DNA of 39,744 nt from Candidatus Krumholzibacteriia bacterium (GTDB lineage Bacteria > Krumholzibacteriota > Krumholzibacteriia > LZORAL124-64-63), in contig JAUVII010000008.1 in the NCBI GenBank assembly GCA_030592845.1, positions 1-39,744 of the forward strand, read 5' to 3'. The stretch's first letter is position 1. Each line of letters opens with the position of its first letter. Under the pieces are notes generated by a model, which saw nothing but the letters and a program-made list of their open reading frames with translations, was not told the DNA's origin and ran no database searches. Shown here piece by piece: positions 18,893 through 28,569 of this stretch. The position numbers and the translations under genes were made by a program.

Positions 18893-19928
18893 TCCTGCCC
18901 ATGACGAGGGCAAGCAGTCCCAGATACACGAGCGGGAAGATCCACCGGCAGGCCCGATCTAAGCGCAGCTTCGCCGCCTGGTTTTCGAAATCGATCCGGT
19001 CGACGATGACACTCACCACCATGGTGGCGGCGATGGTGATGATCGATACGGTCATCACACGGTCGGCAACAGTCAGGTAACTGACCCGCGGCAGGGTCGA
19101 GGTGGTCACGAACTGGTAGGCGATGACCGTGAGAATACCGCTGCTGGAAATCCCCGCCCGGCGGCCCAGGCGCTCATCGCTCATCCAGAATACAACCCAG
19201 GACAACGAGACGATGATGATCACCGTGAGGAAGATTTTCCAGAGGTAATACCCGGACTGGCGCTGGATCCTGATCTTGTAATTGATGTTTGAAAACGGAA
19301 CGGTGTCCCTGACCCTCAGAACGTCACCCACACGGCTTTCAATCGCCTCGACATCCCATTCGGCCAGGGCGAACTCGGGTGCAAAACCCGTGCGGTCCGG
19401 ATCCGGCGCCAATTCCACCTCTTTGCTGTTCCAGGCAAACGACTCCAGGATTATGGGAAGGACCTGGTGGTCGAAGGGAAAACGGCGGTAGTCCAGGTTG
19501 GTCCGCAAAGTCGAGTTGACCTGGACGGAAAGCTCAATACGGCCGTCGGCATGGACCGTCACTTTCCTCGCCCCGATTCCCATCTGTCCCACGGGATTGG
19601 CCAATACGATCTGGGCGGTCCAGAGGCCGTCGAAAATCTTTTCCGCCTCGGGGCCGACATAGACCCGCCGGTCCGTTCCCGCAGCCTCCGCATCGAAGGT
19701 CATCCGCGTATCGATCCATCTCACCTGAGCATCCAACTCGACATCGAAGGTGTTGCGGGTTTCGTCGATGTTGGTGATGTCGATCAGGTAGATGCCCACC
19801 TGGACCGGGACCGGACTCTCGCCTGGCGGCGGTGTGATGCCGGCGTCGGCTTCCTCGGAATGAGCCCCGGCCGCGCCTGCCCAAGCCAGACTCAGAAGCA
19901 GGAACGCGAAAATCTTCAGTATGCCCAA
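18879..19928 (-). CDS. Bacterial pentameric ligand-gated ion channel (Cys-loop-superfamily homologue)
   Basis: Extracellular beta-sandwich (VGIYLIDITNIDETRNTFDVELDAQVRW; LDYRRFPFDHQVLPIILESFAW) and four TM helices with M2-M3 motif LTVIAYQFVTTSTLPRVSYLTVADRVM. TTG start at 19928 with AGAGGG upstream. Confidence 0.9.
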   Translation of the reverse strand: MGILKIFAFLLLSLAWAGAAGAHSEEADAGITPPPGESPVPVQVGIYLIDITNIDETRNTFDVELDAQVRWIDTRMTFDAEAAGTDRRVYVGPEAEKIFDGLWTAQIVLANPVGQMGIGARKVTVHADGRIELSVQVNSTLRTNLDYRRFPFDHQVLPIILESFAWNSKEVELAPDPDRTGFAPEFALAEWDVEAIESRVGDVLRVRDTVPFSNINYKIRIQRQSGYYLWKIFLTVIIIVSLSWVVFWMSDERLGRRAGISSSGILTVIAYQFVTTSTLPRVSYLTVADRVMTVSIITIAATMVVSVIVDRIDFENQAAKLRLDRACRWIFPLVYLGLLALVMGRNGAF

Positions 19929-19954
19929 CGTTATCCCTCTTTTTGGTTCCGGAT

Positions 19955-20962
19955 TCACCGAGTCGATTCCGGAGGATAGATTACATCCCAGTCGTTCTTC
20001 ATGTCCACGACAATCCACCCGCTCGTCTCGGCTTCGGCCAACGCCTTGTCAAGCCGCCCGACGTGGGAATCACGGTCGTAGGCCCACTCCCGCCCGGCGT
20101 CCGTATGATGGACCAACCCCATCAGGCTTCTACGCCGACCCGCCGCCGTCCACTGCAACATCTGCAGATCACCGTCTGAATTGCCAAAAGCCAAAATGGG
20201 GCGCCGTCCTATCATGTTGTGGATCCCCACGGGCTTGGTCCCCTTGTCATCGATAAAATCCAGCTCGGCCAACCGGACGAGCACAGGGCCGTCATCGCGC
20301 ATCTCGAAAACCTTCTTGATGCGGCTGCCGATGACCTGCTCGGGGGGAATTCCGTAAACCTCTTCCGACCACGGCCGCATGAATTCGATGCCGCCCCCCG
20401 ACACGATGAAGGTCTTGAATCCATTGGCGCGCAGATAATCCAGGAGCTCCAACATGGGTTGAAAAACCAGTTCATTATAGGGCCGGTCGAAGCGGGGATG
20501 CCGGGCCTTGACGATCCAGTCGCTGACGACAGCTGCGAATTCATCGGTGGTGCCGCCGGCGTGGGTAGCCATCACGAGTTCCAGGATGCCCCTCTCACCG
20601 CTGGCCGCCAGGGCCTCCATGTCATTCTCCAGTACCGCCTGGAAGGGTTGGGTCGTCTTCCATTCCGGATTGTCGGCCGCCAGTTCCTTAACCCGGTCCA
20701 TGGCGAAGAACAACTGGAAATACACCGGTTTTTCCGACCACAGGGTGCCGTCGTTGTCGAACACCGCGATGCGCTCGGGAACGGGGACAAAATCCGGCCC
20801 CGTCTCATCAGTGACGGCCTGGACAAAATCCATGATGCTCATCCTGGCAGTTCCGTCATTCCAGGAGGGCAAAGGATCGCTGATTCCCTTGTCCTGGCTG
20901 CACCCTGATATCAGAACAGCGGCAATCAACCAGACCAACCGTCGACATGGTAATTGGACCAT
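19955..20962 (-). CDS. HAD-superfamily phosphatase, predicted lipoprotein
   Basis: Lipobox RLVWLIAAVLISGC; HAD motifs IAVFDNDGTLWSEKP, FKTFIVSGGG, PILAFGNSDGDLQML. Start revised to MVQLPCRRLVW at 20962. Confidence 0.85.
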   Translation of the reverse strand: MVQLPCRRLVWLIAAVLISGCSQDKGISDPLPSWNDGTARMSIMDFVQAVTDETGPDFVPVPERIAVFDNDGTLWSEKPVYFQLFFAMDRVKELAADNPEWKTTQPFQAVLENDMEALAASGERGILELVMATHAGGTTDEFAAVVSDWIVKARHPRFDRPYNELVFQPMLELLDYLRANGFKTFIVSGGGIEFMRPWSEEVYGIPPEQVIGSRIKKVFEMRDDGPVLVRLAELDFIDDKGTKPVGIHNMIGRRPILAFGNSDGDLQMLQWTAAGRRRSLMGLVHHTDAGREWAYDRDSHVGRLDKALAEAETSGWIVVDMKNDWDVIYPPESTR

Positions 20963-21099
20963 CAATCTGATGTTACGGTGATTCACTGCTCTCTCCCTCC
21001 GGTCATATACTTTTTTGCTACCTGTTGGCGGGTTCTCGTCTGAAAGAGTACATTTTCTGTCCGAGAATGCAACCAACACTCAATTGGAGGGAGAAGAAG

Positions 21100-22653
21100 A
21101 TGGGTAGGAACAGAAAATTTATCAGGATGATATTCGGAGGGTTGCTGATCCTGGCGGTTACCGGGACCGCCATGGCAGCGGACCAGCCGAACATCGTCGT
21201 CATTTGGGGCGACGACATCGGGCAGGCCAACCTGAGCGCCTACACCATGGGCGTGATGGGCTACCGGACCCCTAACATCGACAGCGTCGCCGAGGACGGC
21301 ATGATCTTCACCGACTACTACGCGGAACAAAGTTGCACGGCCGGCCGTTCGGCCTTCATCACGGGCCAGAGTGTGTTCCGGACCGGCATGAGCAAGGTAG
21401 GAATGCCGGGAGCCGACCTGGGCATGCGGGACGAGGATCCGACCATCGCCGAGATGTTGAAATCCCTTGGGTACGCCACCGGCCAGTTCGGCAAGAACCA
21501 CCTGGGCGACAAGGACGAAATGCTCCCGACCAACCACGGATTTGACGAGTTCTACGGCAACCTGTACCACCTGAACGCCGAAGAAGAACCCGAACATCCC
21601 GATTACCCCACGAATCCCGAATTCCATAAGAAATTCGGCCCGCGCGGTGTGATCCACAGTTACGCCGATGGCCGCGTCGAAGACACCGGTCCGCTGACCA
21701 AAAAGCGTATGGAGACCATCGACGACGACGTTGCGGACCGTTCCGCCGCCTTTATCGAGCAACAGCACAAGGACGGAAAGCCGTTTTTCGTGTGGGTCAA
21801 CTTCACCCACATGCATTTCCGCACCTATGTGCCGGAAGAGGATCACGGCCAGTCGGGCAAATGGCAGAGCATCTACCACGACGCCATGATCAACCACGAC
21901 AACAATGTAGGCACAGTGCTGGACAAGCTGGAGGAACTGGGGATCGCCGATAATACGATCGTGGTCTACAGCACCGACAACGGCCCCCACATGAACACCT
22001 GGCCGGACGGCGGCATGACCCCCTTCCGCTCCGAGAAGAATACCAACTGGGAAGGCGCCTACCGGGTGCCGGCCATGGTGCGTTGGCCCGGCCACATCGA
22101 GGCGGGTTCGGTTTCCAACGAGATCATGTCCCACATGGACTGGATGCCCACCCTCGTGGCCGCGGCAGGCGACCCGGACATCACGGACAAACTGCTCGAT
22201 GGCCACAAGGCCGGCGACAAGGAATTCAAGGTCCACCTGGACGGGTACAACTTCCTGCCCTACCTGACCGGTCAACAGGACAAAGGCCCCCGTGAAGCAT
22301 TCTTCTACTTTTCCGATGACGGCGACCTGACCAGCCTGCGCTACGACAACTGGAAGGTCGTCTTCGCCCAGCAACGGGCCGCCGGCACCATGTTGGTCTG
22401 GAGCGAGCCCTTAGTGAACACCCGTATGCCCTGGTTGTTCAACCTACGGACCGACCCTTATGAGAAGGCCACTTTGACCTCCAATACCTACTGGGACTGG
22501 TATCTGGATCACGCTTTTCTGCTGCTTCCGGCAGCGGACTACGTGGGCAAGTTCCTGACCACCTTCCAGGAATACCCACCCCGCCAGAAGGCCGCCAGTT
22601 TCACCATCGACCAGGTCATGGAACAGTTGGCGATTCCCGCCGGCGGTGGTTGA
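21100..22653 (+). CDS. Arylsulfatase, FGly-type
   Basis: PNIVVIWGDDIGQANLSAYTMG; SCTAGRSAFITGQ (C-x-A-x-R FGly motif); VVYSTDNGPHMNTWPDGGMTPFRSEKN. Signal peptide MGRNRKFIRMIFGGLLILAVTGTAMAA; SD GGAGGGAGAAG. Confidence 0.93.
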   Translation: MGRNRKFIRMIFGGLLILAVTGTAMAADQPNIVVIWGDDIGQANLSAYTMGVMGYRTPNIDSVAEDGMIFTDYYAEQSCTAGRSAFITGQSVFRTGMSKVGMPGADLGMRDEDPTIAEMLKSLGYATGQFGKNHLGDKDEMLPTNHGFDEFYGNLYHLNAEEEPEHPDYPTNPEFHKKFGPRGVIHSYADGRVEDTGPLTKKRMETIDDDVADRSAAFIEQQHKDGKPFFVWVNFTHMHFRTYVPEEDHGQSGKWQSIYHDAMINHDNNVGTVLDKLEELGIADNTIVVYSTDNGPHMNTWPDGGMTPFRSEKNTNWEGAYRVPAMVRWPGHIEAGSVSNEIMSHMDWMPTLVAAAGDPDITDKLLDGHKAGDKEFKVHLDGYNFLPYLTGQQDKGPREAFFYFSDDGDLTSLRYDNWKVVFAQQRAAGTMLVWSEPLVNTRMPWLFNLRTDPYEKATLTSNTYWDWYLDHAFLLLPAADYVGKFLTTFQEYPPRQKAASFTIDQVMEQLAIPAGGG

Positions 22654-22676
22654 TCCGGACCGCCCCCATTCAAACC

Positions 22677-22705
22677 GGCCCCCTCCACCATGGAGGGGGC
22701 CTTTG
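22677..22705 (+). terminator. Rho-independent terminator after arylsulfatase
   Basis: GGCCCCCTCCA-cca-TGGAGGGGGCC followed by TTTGTTCTT. Confidence 0.85.
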
Positions 22706-22805
22706 TTCTTGATTGCCCACAGATTGACTGCTTGTTAGAATATCAGAAATTCGTGAGCTGACATTTCCTCGGGCGTCCCTTCAAAAGATATGGCAGGTAC
22801 CGGTT

Positions 22806-23999
22806 ATGCGTATGGGAAGTTTCCTCAAATTGACGGCGCTCCTCATGGGGTTGTTGATCCTTTCCGTTCCGGCAATCGCCGAAGAGGAATCAACGGATAG
22901 CTACCCCGGACCCTCCCACTACCTGCGCGGCGCCTTCCAGGCCGGGTCGGTCCTGCAGACCAACGACTTCCTCAGTGGCGACAACCAGTCCGGCGAACCG
23001 ATCGAGAGTTTCAGGTCGCTCCGCCTGGAATTCGGCTGGCAGACGGACGGCTCCAAGGACTGGCACCACTCCTACAACTTCCCCTCCTACGGGATCGGAC
23101 TCTACGGGGCGGACTACAACAACGATGAGGAACTGGGCACCCCCACATCCCTCTATGGGTTCTTTGACTGGCCCATGATCCACGGCCAGCGCTGGCAGTT
23201 CAATTTCGGGATCGCCTTCGGCCTGACGAACGATTGGCAGCCCTACGACCCGGTCACCAATCCGAAAAACATGGCCATGGGCCTGGGCCGCTCCGTCCAT
23301 ATCGAAGGCGGACCGAACGTCCAGTACCGCCTGGCCGACCGCTGGGCCCTGATCGGCGGCCTGACCTTCACCCACTTTTCCAACGGTGGAACCCAGAGAC
23401 CCAACCACGGGATCAACCAGGTCGGCCCGGTTCTTTTCGTCAAGTACGACACCGACACGCCGGTCACTACACCTGTCCGCAGCCATGGTCATGAGTATCC
23501 CGAAGGCTGGGACCTGACCGTGACCGGATCAGCGGGCAAGCGGAACCTGGATCTGGAATTCAGGGACGACCAGGTGGAAAGGTTCGCCAACAAAAGCTAC
23601 TTCATCGGCAACCTGACCGTGGGCATGGGAAAACGGTTCTCCTATAAATCCCGCTACGTCTTCGGCCTGGATCTGGGGTACGACGAATCAGTGGGTGACC
23701 TCATCGTTCTCGACGGCATGGAACGGGGCGTCAACGCCACCGGCACCACCGGCGATAATTTCGAATTGGCGTTGTTCGCCGGCTACGAGATCGTGGCCCA
23801 CCGGACCCATCTCATCGTTCATCTCGGTTACAAGATTCTGTACAAGGACCTGCCCAACCGGTTGCCTGAACTCTACCAGCGGCTTGGCGTGAAGCAGTTT
23901 TTCTATCAAAACTGGTTTGCCGGCATGAACGTTCGCTTCCACGAAATCGGCAGCGCGGACAACCTCGAATGGAACATCGGGTATAAAATGGGGCTTTGA
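22806..23999 (+). CDS. PagL/acyloxyacyl-hydrolase-like outer membrane protein (lipid A deacylase-like)
   Basis: Signal peptide; TFTHFSNGGTQRPNHGINQVGPVLFVKY resembles the PagL H-x-S-N...PN-x-G-x-N catalytic region; alternating barrel-type strands. Confidence 0.65.
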   Translation: MRMGSFLKLTALLMGLLILSVPAIAEEESTDSYPGPSHYLRGAFQAGSVLQTNDFLSGDNQSGEPIESFRSLRLEFGWQTDGSKDWHHSYNFPSYGIGLYGADYNNDEELGTPTSLYGFFDWPMIHGQRWQFNFGIAFGLTNDWQPYDPVTNPKNMAMGLGRSVHIEGGPNVQYRLADRWALIGGLTFTHFSNGGTQRPNHGINQVGPVLFVKYDTDTPVTTPVRSHGHEYPEGWDLTVTGSAGKRNLDLEFRDDQVERFANKSYFIGNLTVGMGKRFSYKSRYVFGLDLGYDESVGDLIVLDGMERGVNATGTTGDNFELALFAGYEIVAHRTHLIVHLGYKILYKDLPNRLPELYQRLGVKQFFYQNWFAGMNVRFHEIGSADNLEWNIGYKMGL

Positions 24000-24017
24000 C
24001 AGGATGTGTTTTACTAA

Positions 24018-24398
24018 CTAGATCGCCGGCGGCGGCAGCCCGAGCTTTGATGTAAAGATGAAAGCGATCGAGTGGGCGCGCTCTTTAATCATCATTGCCG
24101 TGGGCCCCTCAAACAGGTCATCCAGACAGGAACAGAACGTCTCGTACCAGATGGTAAAGTGCTCGCTGGTCAAATCGAGCGGCACATGCGGCACAAACGG
24201 CGACCCACGATACTGGCTGTCGCCGAATGCGATGCCTTCCCAGAAGGCCACAACCCGTGGCATATGGGCCTGCATGTCGATTTCGGCAAAAACAGGAGCC
24301 GCGACGGGGTTGCTGAGCAACTGATCGTAAAAGTGCTCCATGAATTTTGTAATGTCTTCGGGTGTCGTGATGTCGGACATGTCAATCCCCCGTGGCAT
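24018..24398 (-). CDS. Group-3 truncated hemoglobin-like globin
   Basis: FMEHFYDQLLSNPVAAPVFAEIDMQAHMPRVVAFWEGIAFGDSQYRGSPFVPHVPLDLTSEHFTIWYETF; about 120 aa all-helical. Start could also be 24380. Confidence 0.8.
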   Translation of the reverse strand: MPRGIDMSDITTPEDITKFMEHFYDQLLSNPVAAPVFAEIDMQAHMPRVVAFWEGIAFGDSQYRGSPFVPHVPLDLTSEHFTIWYETFCSCLDDLFEGPTAMMIKERAHSIAFIFTSKLGLPPPAI

Positions 24399-24463
24399 TT
24401 CTCCAAAGCCTGACGTAACCTCGTAATCGGAATTGCCTCCTGAATCCTCCAGAAGGAGAAATC

Positions 24464-26161
24464 ATGTTCCTGTTCAATCCTCAGGATTTCGACCCGGGCA
24501 ACCTTGACGAGACATCGCACGAAATCATGCGCAAGACAATCCGGTTTTTTGAGGATAAGGGAAAAGCCAGCATCAAGGAAGACGATCAAAAGCGGATCTG
24601 GTACGCCGAATTCCTGGAGTTCGTCAAAAAGGAGCAGGTGTTTGCGACCCTGCTCACCCCCTCCCCGTTCGGAAGCGGCGCGCAGCGATGGGATACTCAC
24701 CGCATCGCACGCTTCAACGAAATCCTTGGCTTCTACGGTCTGGCCTACTGGTACACCTGGCAGGTTTCCATCCTCGGCCTGGGTCCGGTCTGGATGTCGG
24801 AGAATGAAGGCGTGAAGCAACGCGCCGCGGAACTCCTGCGCGACGGCGCCGTCTTTGCTTTCGGCTTGTCGGAGCGGGACCACGGCGCGGATGTCTACTC
24901 CACCGAAATGACCCTGACCCCACAGGATGACGGCACCTGGCTGGCCAACGGGTCCAAATACTACATCGGCAACGGCAACGAGGCGCCTCTGGTCTCAACC
25001 CTCGGAAAATTCGCCGATACCGGCGAGTTCGTCTTTTTCGCGGCGGACTTCAACCATGAAAAATACGAACTGGTCAAGAATGTGGTGGCCAGCCAGAACT
25101 TTGTCGCCGAATTCGCCCTGCACGACTATCCCGTCACCGAGGCCGACATCATCGCCCGCGGCGACAAGGCCTGGGATACGGCGATGAACACCGTCAACAT
25201 CGGCAAATACAACCTGGGCTGGTCGTCGATCGGGATGTGCACCCACGCATTCCACGAATCGATCAACCACGCCTCCGGACGCATCCTCTACGGGAACCCG
25301 GTGACCGACTTCCCCCATGTGCGCAACCTTTTCGTCGACGCCTACGCGCGTCTGGTCGCCATGCGCCTCTTTGCCCTGCGCGCCGCCGACTACATGCGCG
25401 TCGGCTCCACGGACGACCGGCGCTATTTACTCTACAACGCCATCGTCAAAATGAAAGTGACCACCGAAGGCGAGGAAGTGATCAACCTTCTGTGGGACGT
25501 CATCGCCGCCAAGGGGTTCGAGAAAGACACTTTCTTCGAGATTGCGGCACGCGACATCAGGGCTCTGCCCAAACTGGAGGGCACGGTCCATGTCAACATC
25601 GCGCTGATCATGAAGTTCATGGCGAATTACTTCTTCAAGTCCGCCGATTTCCCGGAGGTCGGCCGCCAGGATCACGCGGCGGACGATGTCTTCCTGTTCA
25701 ACCAGGGCCCCGCGCGCGGTCTGGGCAAAGTGCGGTTCCATGACTATCGCCAAACCTATTCCGGATGTGACCTGCCCAACGTGCGCGTATTCCGCAAACA
25801 AACCGCGGTGCTGAAGCGAATGCTCCTGCTGGCGCGCCCAGGTAAGGACCAGCTCCGCGATATCGATTTCCTGCTGGCCCTGGGACAGATGTTCACCCTG
25901 GTGGTTTACGGGCAGTTGATTCTGGAAAATGCCGGGATTTGCGACATCGACGACGACACCATCGACCAGATTTTCGAGTTCATGGTGCGCGATTTCTCGG
26001 CATATGCGCTGCAACTGCGTGACAAACCTTCCGCAACCAGGCTACAGCAGTGGCACTGCAAGGACATGATACGCAGGCCCGCCGTCGATACGGATCGTTT
26101 CAACCGGGTTTGGGCCGAACATGTCTACTCCATGCGCGGGTCTTACACGATGAACGAATAG
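24464..26161 (+). CDS. Acyl-CoA dehydrogenase-like flavoprotein
   Basis: FGLSERDHGADVYSTEMTLTPQDDGTWLANGSKYYIGNGNEAPLVSTLGKF; alpha-helical C-terminal domain; 565 aa. Confidence 0.85.
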   Translation: MFLFNPQDFDPGNLDETSHEIMRKTIRFFEDKGKASIKEDDQKRIWYAEFLEFVKKEQVFATLLTPSPFGSGAQRWDTHRIARFNEILGFYGLAYWYTWQVSILGLGPVWMSENEGVKQRAAELLRDGAVFAFGLSERDHGADVYSTEMTLTPQDDGTWLANGSKYYIGNGNEAPLVSTLGKFADTGEFVFFAADFNHEKYELVKNVVASQNFVAEFALHDYPVTEADIIARGDKAWDTAMNTVNIGKYNLGWSSIGMCTHAFHESINHASGRILYGNPVTDFPHVRNLFVDAYARLVAMRLFALRAADYMRVGSTDDRRYLLYNAIVKMKVTTEGEEVINLLWDVIAAKGFEKDTFFEIAARDIRALPKLEGTVHVNIALIMKFMANYFFKSADFPEVGRQDHAADDVFLFNQGPARGLGKVRFHDYRQTYSGCDLPNVRVFRKQTAVLKRMLLLARPGKDQLRDIDFLLALGQMFTLVVYGQLILENAGICDIDDDTIDQIFEFMVRDFSAYALQLRDKPSATRLQQWHCKDMIRRPAVDTDRFNRVWAEHVYSMRGSYTMNE

Positions 26162-26173
26162 TTGGGGCCGTCC

Positions 26174-26198
26174 GGGGCCGGATCAGGAATCCGGCCCC
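26174..26198. terminator. Hairpin between convergent genes
   Basis: GGGGCCGGAT-cagga-ATCCGGCCCC, perfect 10-bp stem; no strong T-run. Confidence 0.5.
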
Positions 26199-26205
26199 CA
26201 CGCTC

Positions 26206-28374
26206 CTACTGAACCAGCATCAGTTTCCTGGTCGCGACCTGGTCATCCGCCGTCAGACGGACCAGATAGGTGCCGCTGGCCACGCGTTCAGTCTGCCATG
26301 GCACCATCACCGTACCTGGATTCCGCCGTTCGTCCAGCAGGGTTTCCACCAGACGTCCCCTCACGTCGAACACCTGGATCTTCACATCCGCGGCGACGGG
26401 CAGGGAAAATTCCACAAGGGTCCTGCCGTTGAAAGGGTTGGGGTAGCATCGAACCTGGCCGACCGCGTGCGCAAGGGCCATGGTCGTGCCACCCGGTCCA
26501 TCATTGACCGCGGAGATGTAGTCGCTGGGCCAAAAAGCCCACGCCCGATCGGTGGAACAGACGATGATCGTCTGCACGCCAACCTTTTGTGATTCCATCC
26601 CACCGGTGGTGACCAACTCGGTCCAACTGTCGTCCAGGGCACTGTATCCCCAATACCTGGAGCCATCATTCAAACGGAAGACGGCCACATTCTCGCCGGC
26701 GTACCCATATCCGGTCGCCCCGAGCGCCTGGGTGCTCCACGCCTGGGTCAACGCGCTGTATCCGTGAGCGATGTCACCTGAAGGATCGTAACCGATAACC
26801 AGGTTCGTACCCAGGCTGGCGGAGGTGTAATCGATCCCGCGCGAGTGCACGATACCGGTGCGAGCGTCGAAGAGATAGTCATTAACCCCATTTGCCGCGA
26901 CAAGGGAAAAATAGTCGTTGACCCACTGGGCGGCATAGGTCCCTGACGGGAATGTGCGCTGCGCGACGGTGTTGGTCACGCTGGAGTAGAAGTTCACCTG
27001 AACGTCCGCACCGCTGGTGACCAGGGTATTGACGTGTGCGCCGGGCATGGGAGTAGCCGTGCTGGTCCACGTTTCGACCTGGGTCATGGTATTGGTCGGA
27101 CCATGGTAGAAGAACAGGTCCATGAGCGCCTCGCCGTTCGTGCGCTGTCCGGTGGAGAACCAGTCGTCACCGGCGGCGTAGCAGCAACTCCAATCGCGGG
27201 TGCTGGTGGTGTATTGACCCGTGGGATGCTGCACGCTGCGGCACCACCACAGCGGAGGATCCGGTGAGATGCCACCCAAATAGCCGACCACTTCCCCCCC
27301 ACGCACGAGACCGATGCTGGTTCCGAACAGGCCGGGATCGTGCCAGGTGAAGGTGTGATTCTCACCCGAGTAGTACAGGATCGAGTTGGCCCTGGTGGCA
27401 TTGTCCCGGAAGTAATTGCTGACGAACCGCCCGCCAATATCCGCTCCCGAAGCCGGAGCAATGGCCCCATATTCATAGGTATACCCGTGATGATCCCAGC
27501 TACCGGTCAGGGAATCGAAGACCCACAGGTGATACTCGGCTTCATCGGGTCCCAGGATCAAATTGCGGTATGCGGCCCGCAGATGGCTCAGATCCATCCG
27601 GTCCCGCAAGTGGCTTCCCACCGCCAGCATGCCATCGCTCACTTCGGCCCCCAAAGTGATCTCGCCTGAAAAGGCACTGTAGCCAATGGCCTTTAGATCA
27701 GGGTAGATACCCGTAATGCCGGCAAAACCGTGATCCAGGAGGTAGCCGCCGGCGACGCTGCGGACACCCTCATCAATCTCAAGGAAGGTGCCGGTGTGCA
27801 GGCTGTAGATCCTGTTGGCCGCCGGATTGGGCGAGTTGCGCGTCAGTTCGGCGACCACAAAATCGGATTCGACCGCCATACCATAGAAGCTGAATAAATC
27901 CGCGGGAAGGGGATTTTCCAGCACCTGCCACGTGTCCAACCGGGCATCGAACACGATAAACTCGGTGTCGGTCATGACAGCCGCCAGTTCACCGCCGCAA
28001 CCGTAGCTGGGACGCGGCAAAACGGTTTTCAGCAGCGTACCGGTCAATGAGTACGGATGAACTGTTTTCTCCGGACCGTTGAAGGCCACGACAAGATCGT
28101 CGTAGACGACCAAAACGAGATTTCCAACCGCCTCCACACTTTGGTACACATGCTCCTCGGGCAGGGTCAGTTCGGTCCATTCTCCGGACCAGATATCGAA
28201 AAACAGCATGTGATCGCCCGCGATTTTAACCCAGGCGCAGCAACCGCCTCCCGCTTTAAAAACGCCACTGGTGCCGGGGATCGTTGTGGGCGTGGCGACC
28301 CACTGGCCGGCGATGGCGTCACCGGCGAGAAAAAGCAAAAAAATGAACAGAAATCGGCGAAGGATGGACATCAT
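26206..28374 (-). CDS. Secreted beta-propeller-like protein with C-terminal sorting/FlgD-like Ig domain
   Basis: Signal peptide MMSILRRFLFIFLLFLAGDAIA; repeated Kelch-like strands (VWVFDSLTGSWDHHGY, YSALDDSWTEL); C-term VRCYPNPFNGRTLVEFSLPVAADVKIQVFDVRGRLVETLLDE...SGTYLVRLTADDQVATRKLMLVQ. Confidence 0.75.
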   Translation of the reverse strand: MMSILRRFLFIFLLFLAGDAIAGQWVATPTTIPGTSGVFKAGGGCCAWVKIAGDHMLFFDIWSGEWTELTLPEEHVYQSVEAVGNLVLVVYDDLVVAFNGPEKTVHPYSLTGTLLKTVLPRPSYGCGGELAAVMTDTEFIVFDARLDTWQVLENPLPADLFSFYGMAVESDFVVAELTRNSPNPAANRIYSLHTGTFLEIDEGVRSVAGGYLLDHGFAGITGIYPDLKAIGYSAFSGEITLGAEVSDGMLAVGSHLRDRMDLSHLRAAYRNLILGPDEAEYHLWVFDSLTGSWDHHGYTYEYGAIAPASGADIGGRFVSNYFRDNATRANSILYYSGENHTFTWHDPGLFGTSIGLVRGGEVVGYLGGISPDPPLWWCRSVQHPTGQYTTSTRDWSCCYAAGDDWFSTGQRTNGEALMDLFFYHGPTNTMTQVETWTSTATPMPGAHVNTLVTSGADVQVNFYSSVTNTVAQRTFPSGTYAAQWVNDYFSLVAANGVNDYLFDARTGIVHSRGIDYTSASLGTNLVIGYDPSGDIAHGYSALTQAWSTQALGATGYGYAGENVAVFRLNDGSRYWGYSALDDSWTELVTTGGMESQKVGVQTIIVCSTDRAWAFWPSDYISAVNDGPGGTTMALAHAVGQVRCYPNPFNGRTLVEFSLPVAADVKIQVFDVRGRLVETLLDERRNPGTVMVPWQTERVASGTYLVRLTADDQVATRKLMLVQ

Positions 28375-28569
28375 GATATTTCCCCCCACAATCGTTGGCT
28401 TGAACTGATTGTGACTCATCGTTATCAGTATAACCTTATTCAGGCCTGATGCGGAAAATTTCCACATTCCGGGTTGGGATGGTCCCATTTGCCACGGTCG
28501 AGGACATGATCGTCGAAGCGGGGCCGGAGTACCTGCCGGCTCAGGAAGGGCGGCAACTTGCGGATCAGG

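Noticed and set aside
16907-18913. 668-aa antisense ORF opposite the histidine kinase
   Set aside because: Composition (His/Gln/Asp/Val-rich, no domains) is typical of the shadow frame of a high-GC gene; the plus strand has clear PAS/HisKA/receiver motifs.
20983-22374. 463-aa antisense ORF over the arylsulfatase
   Set aside because: Shadow ORF; the sense strand carries full sulfatase motifs.
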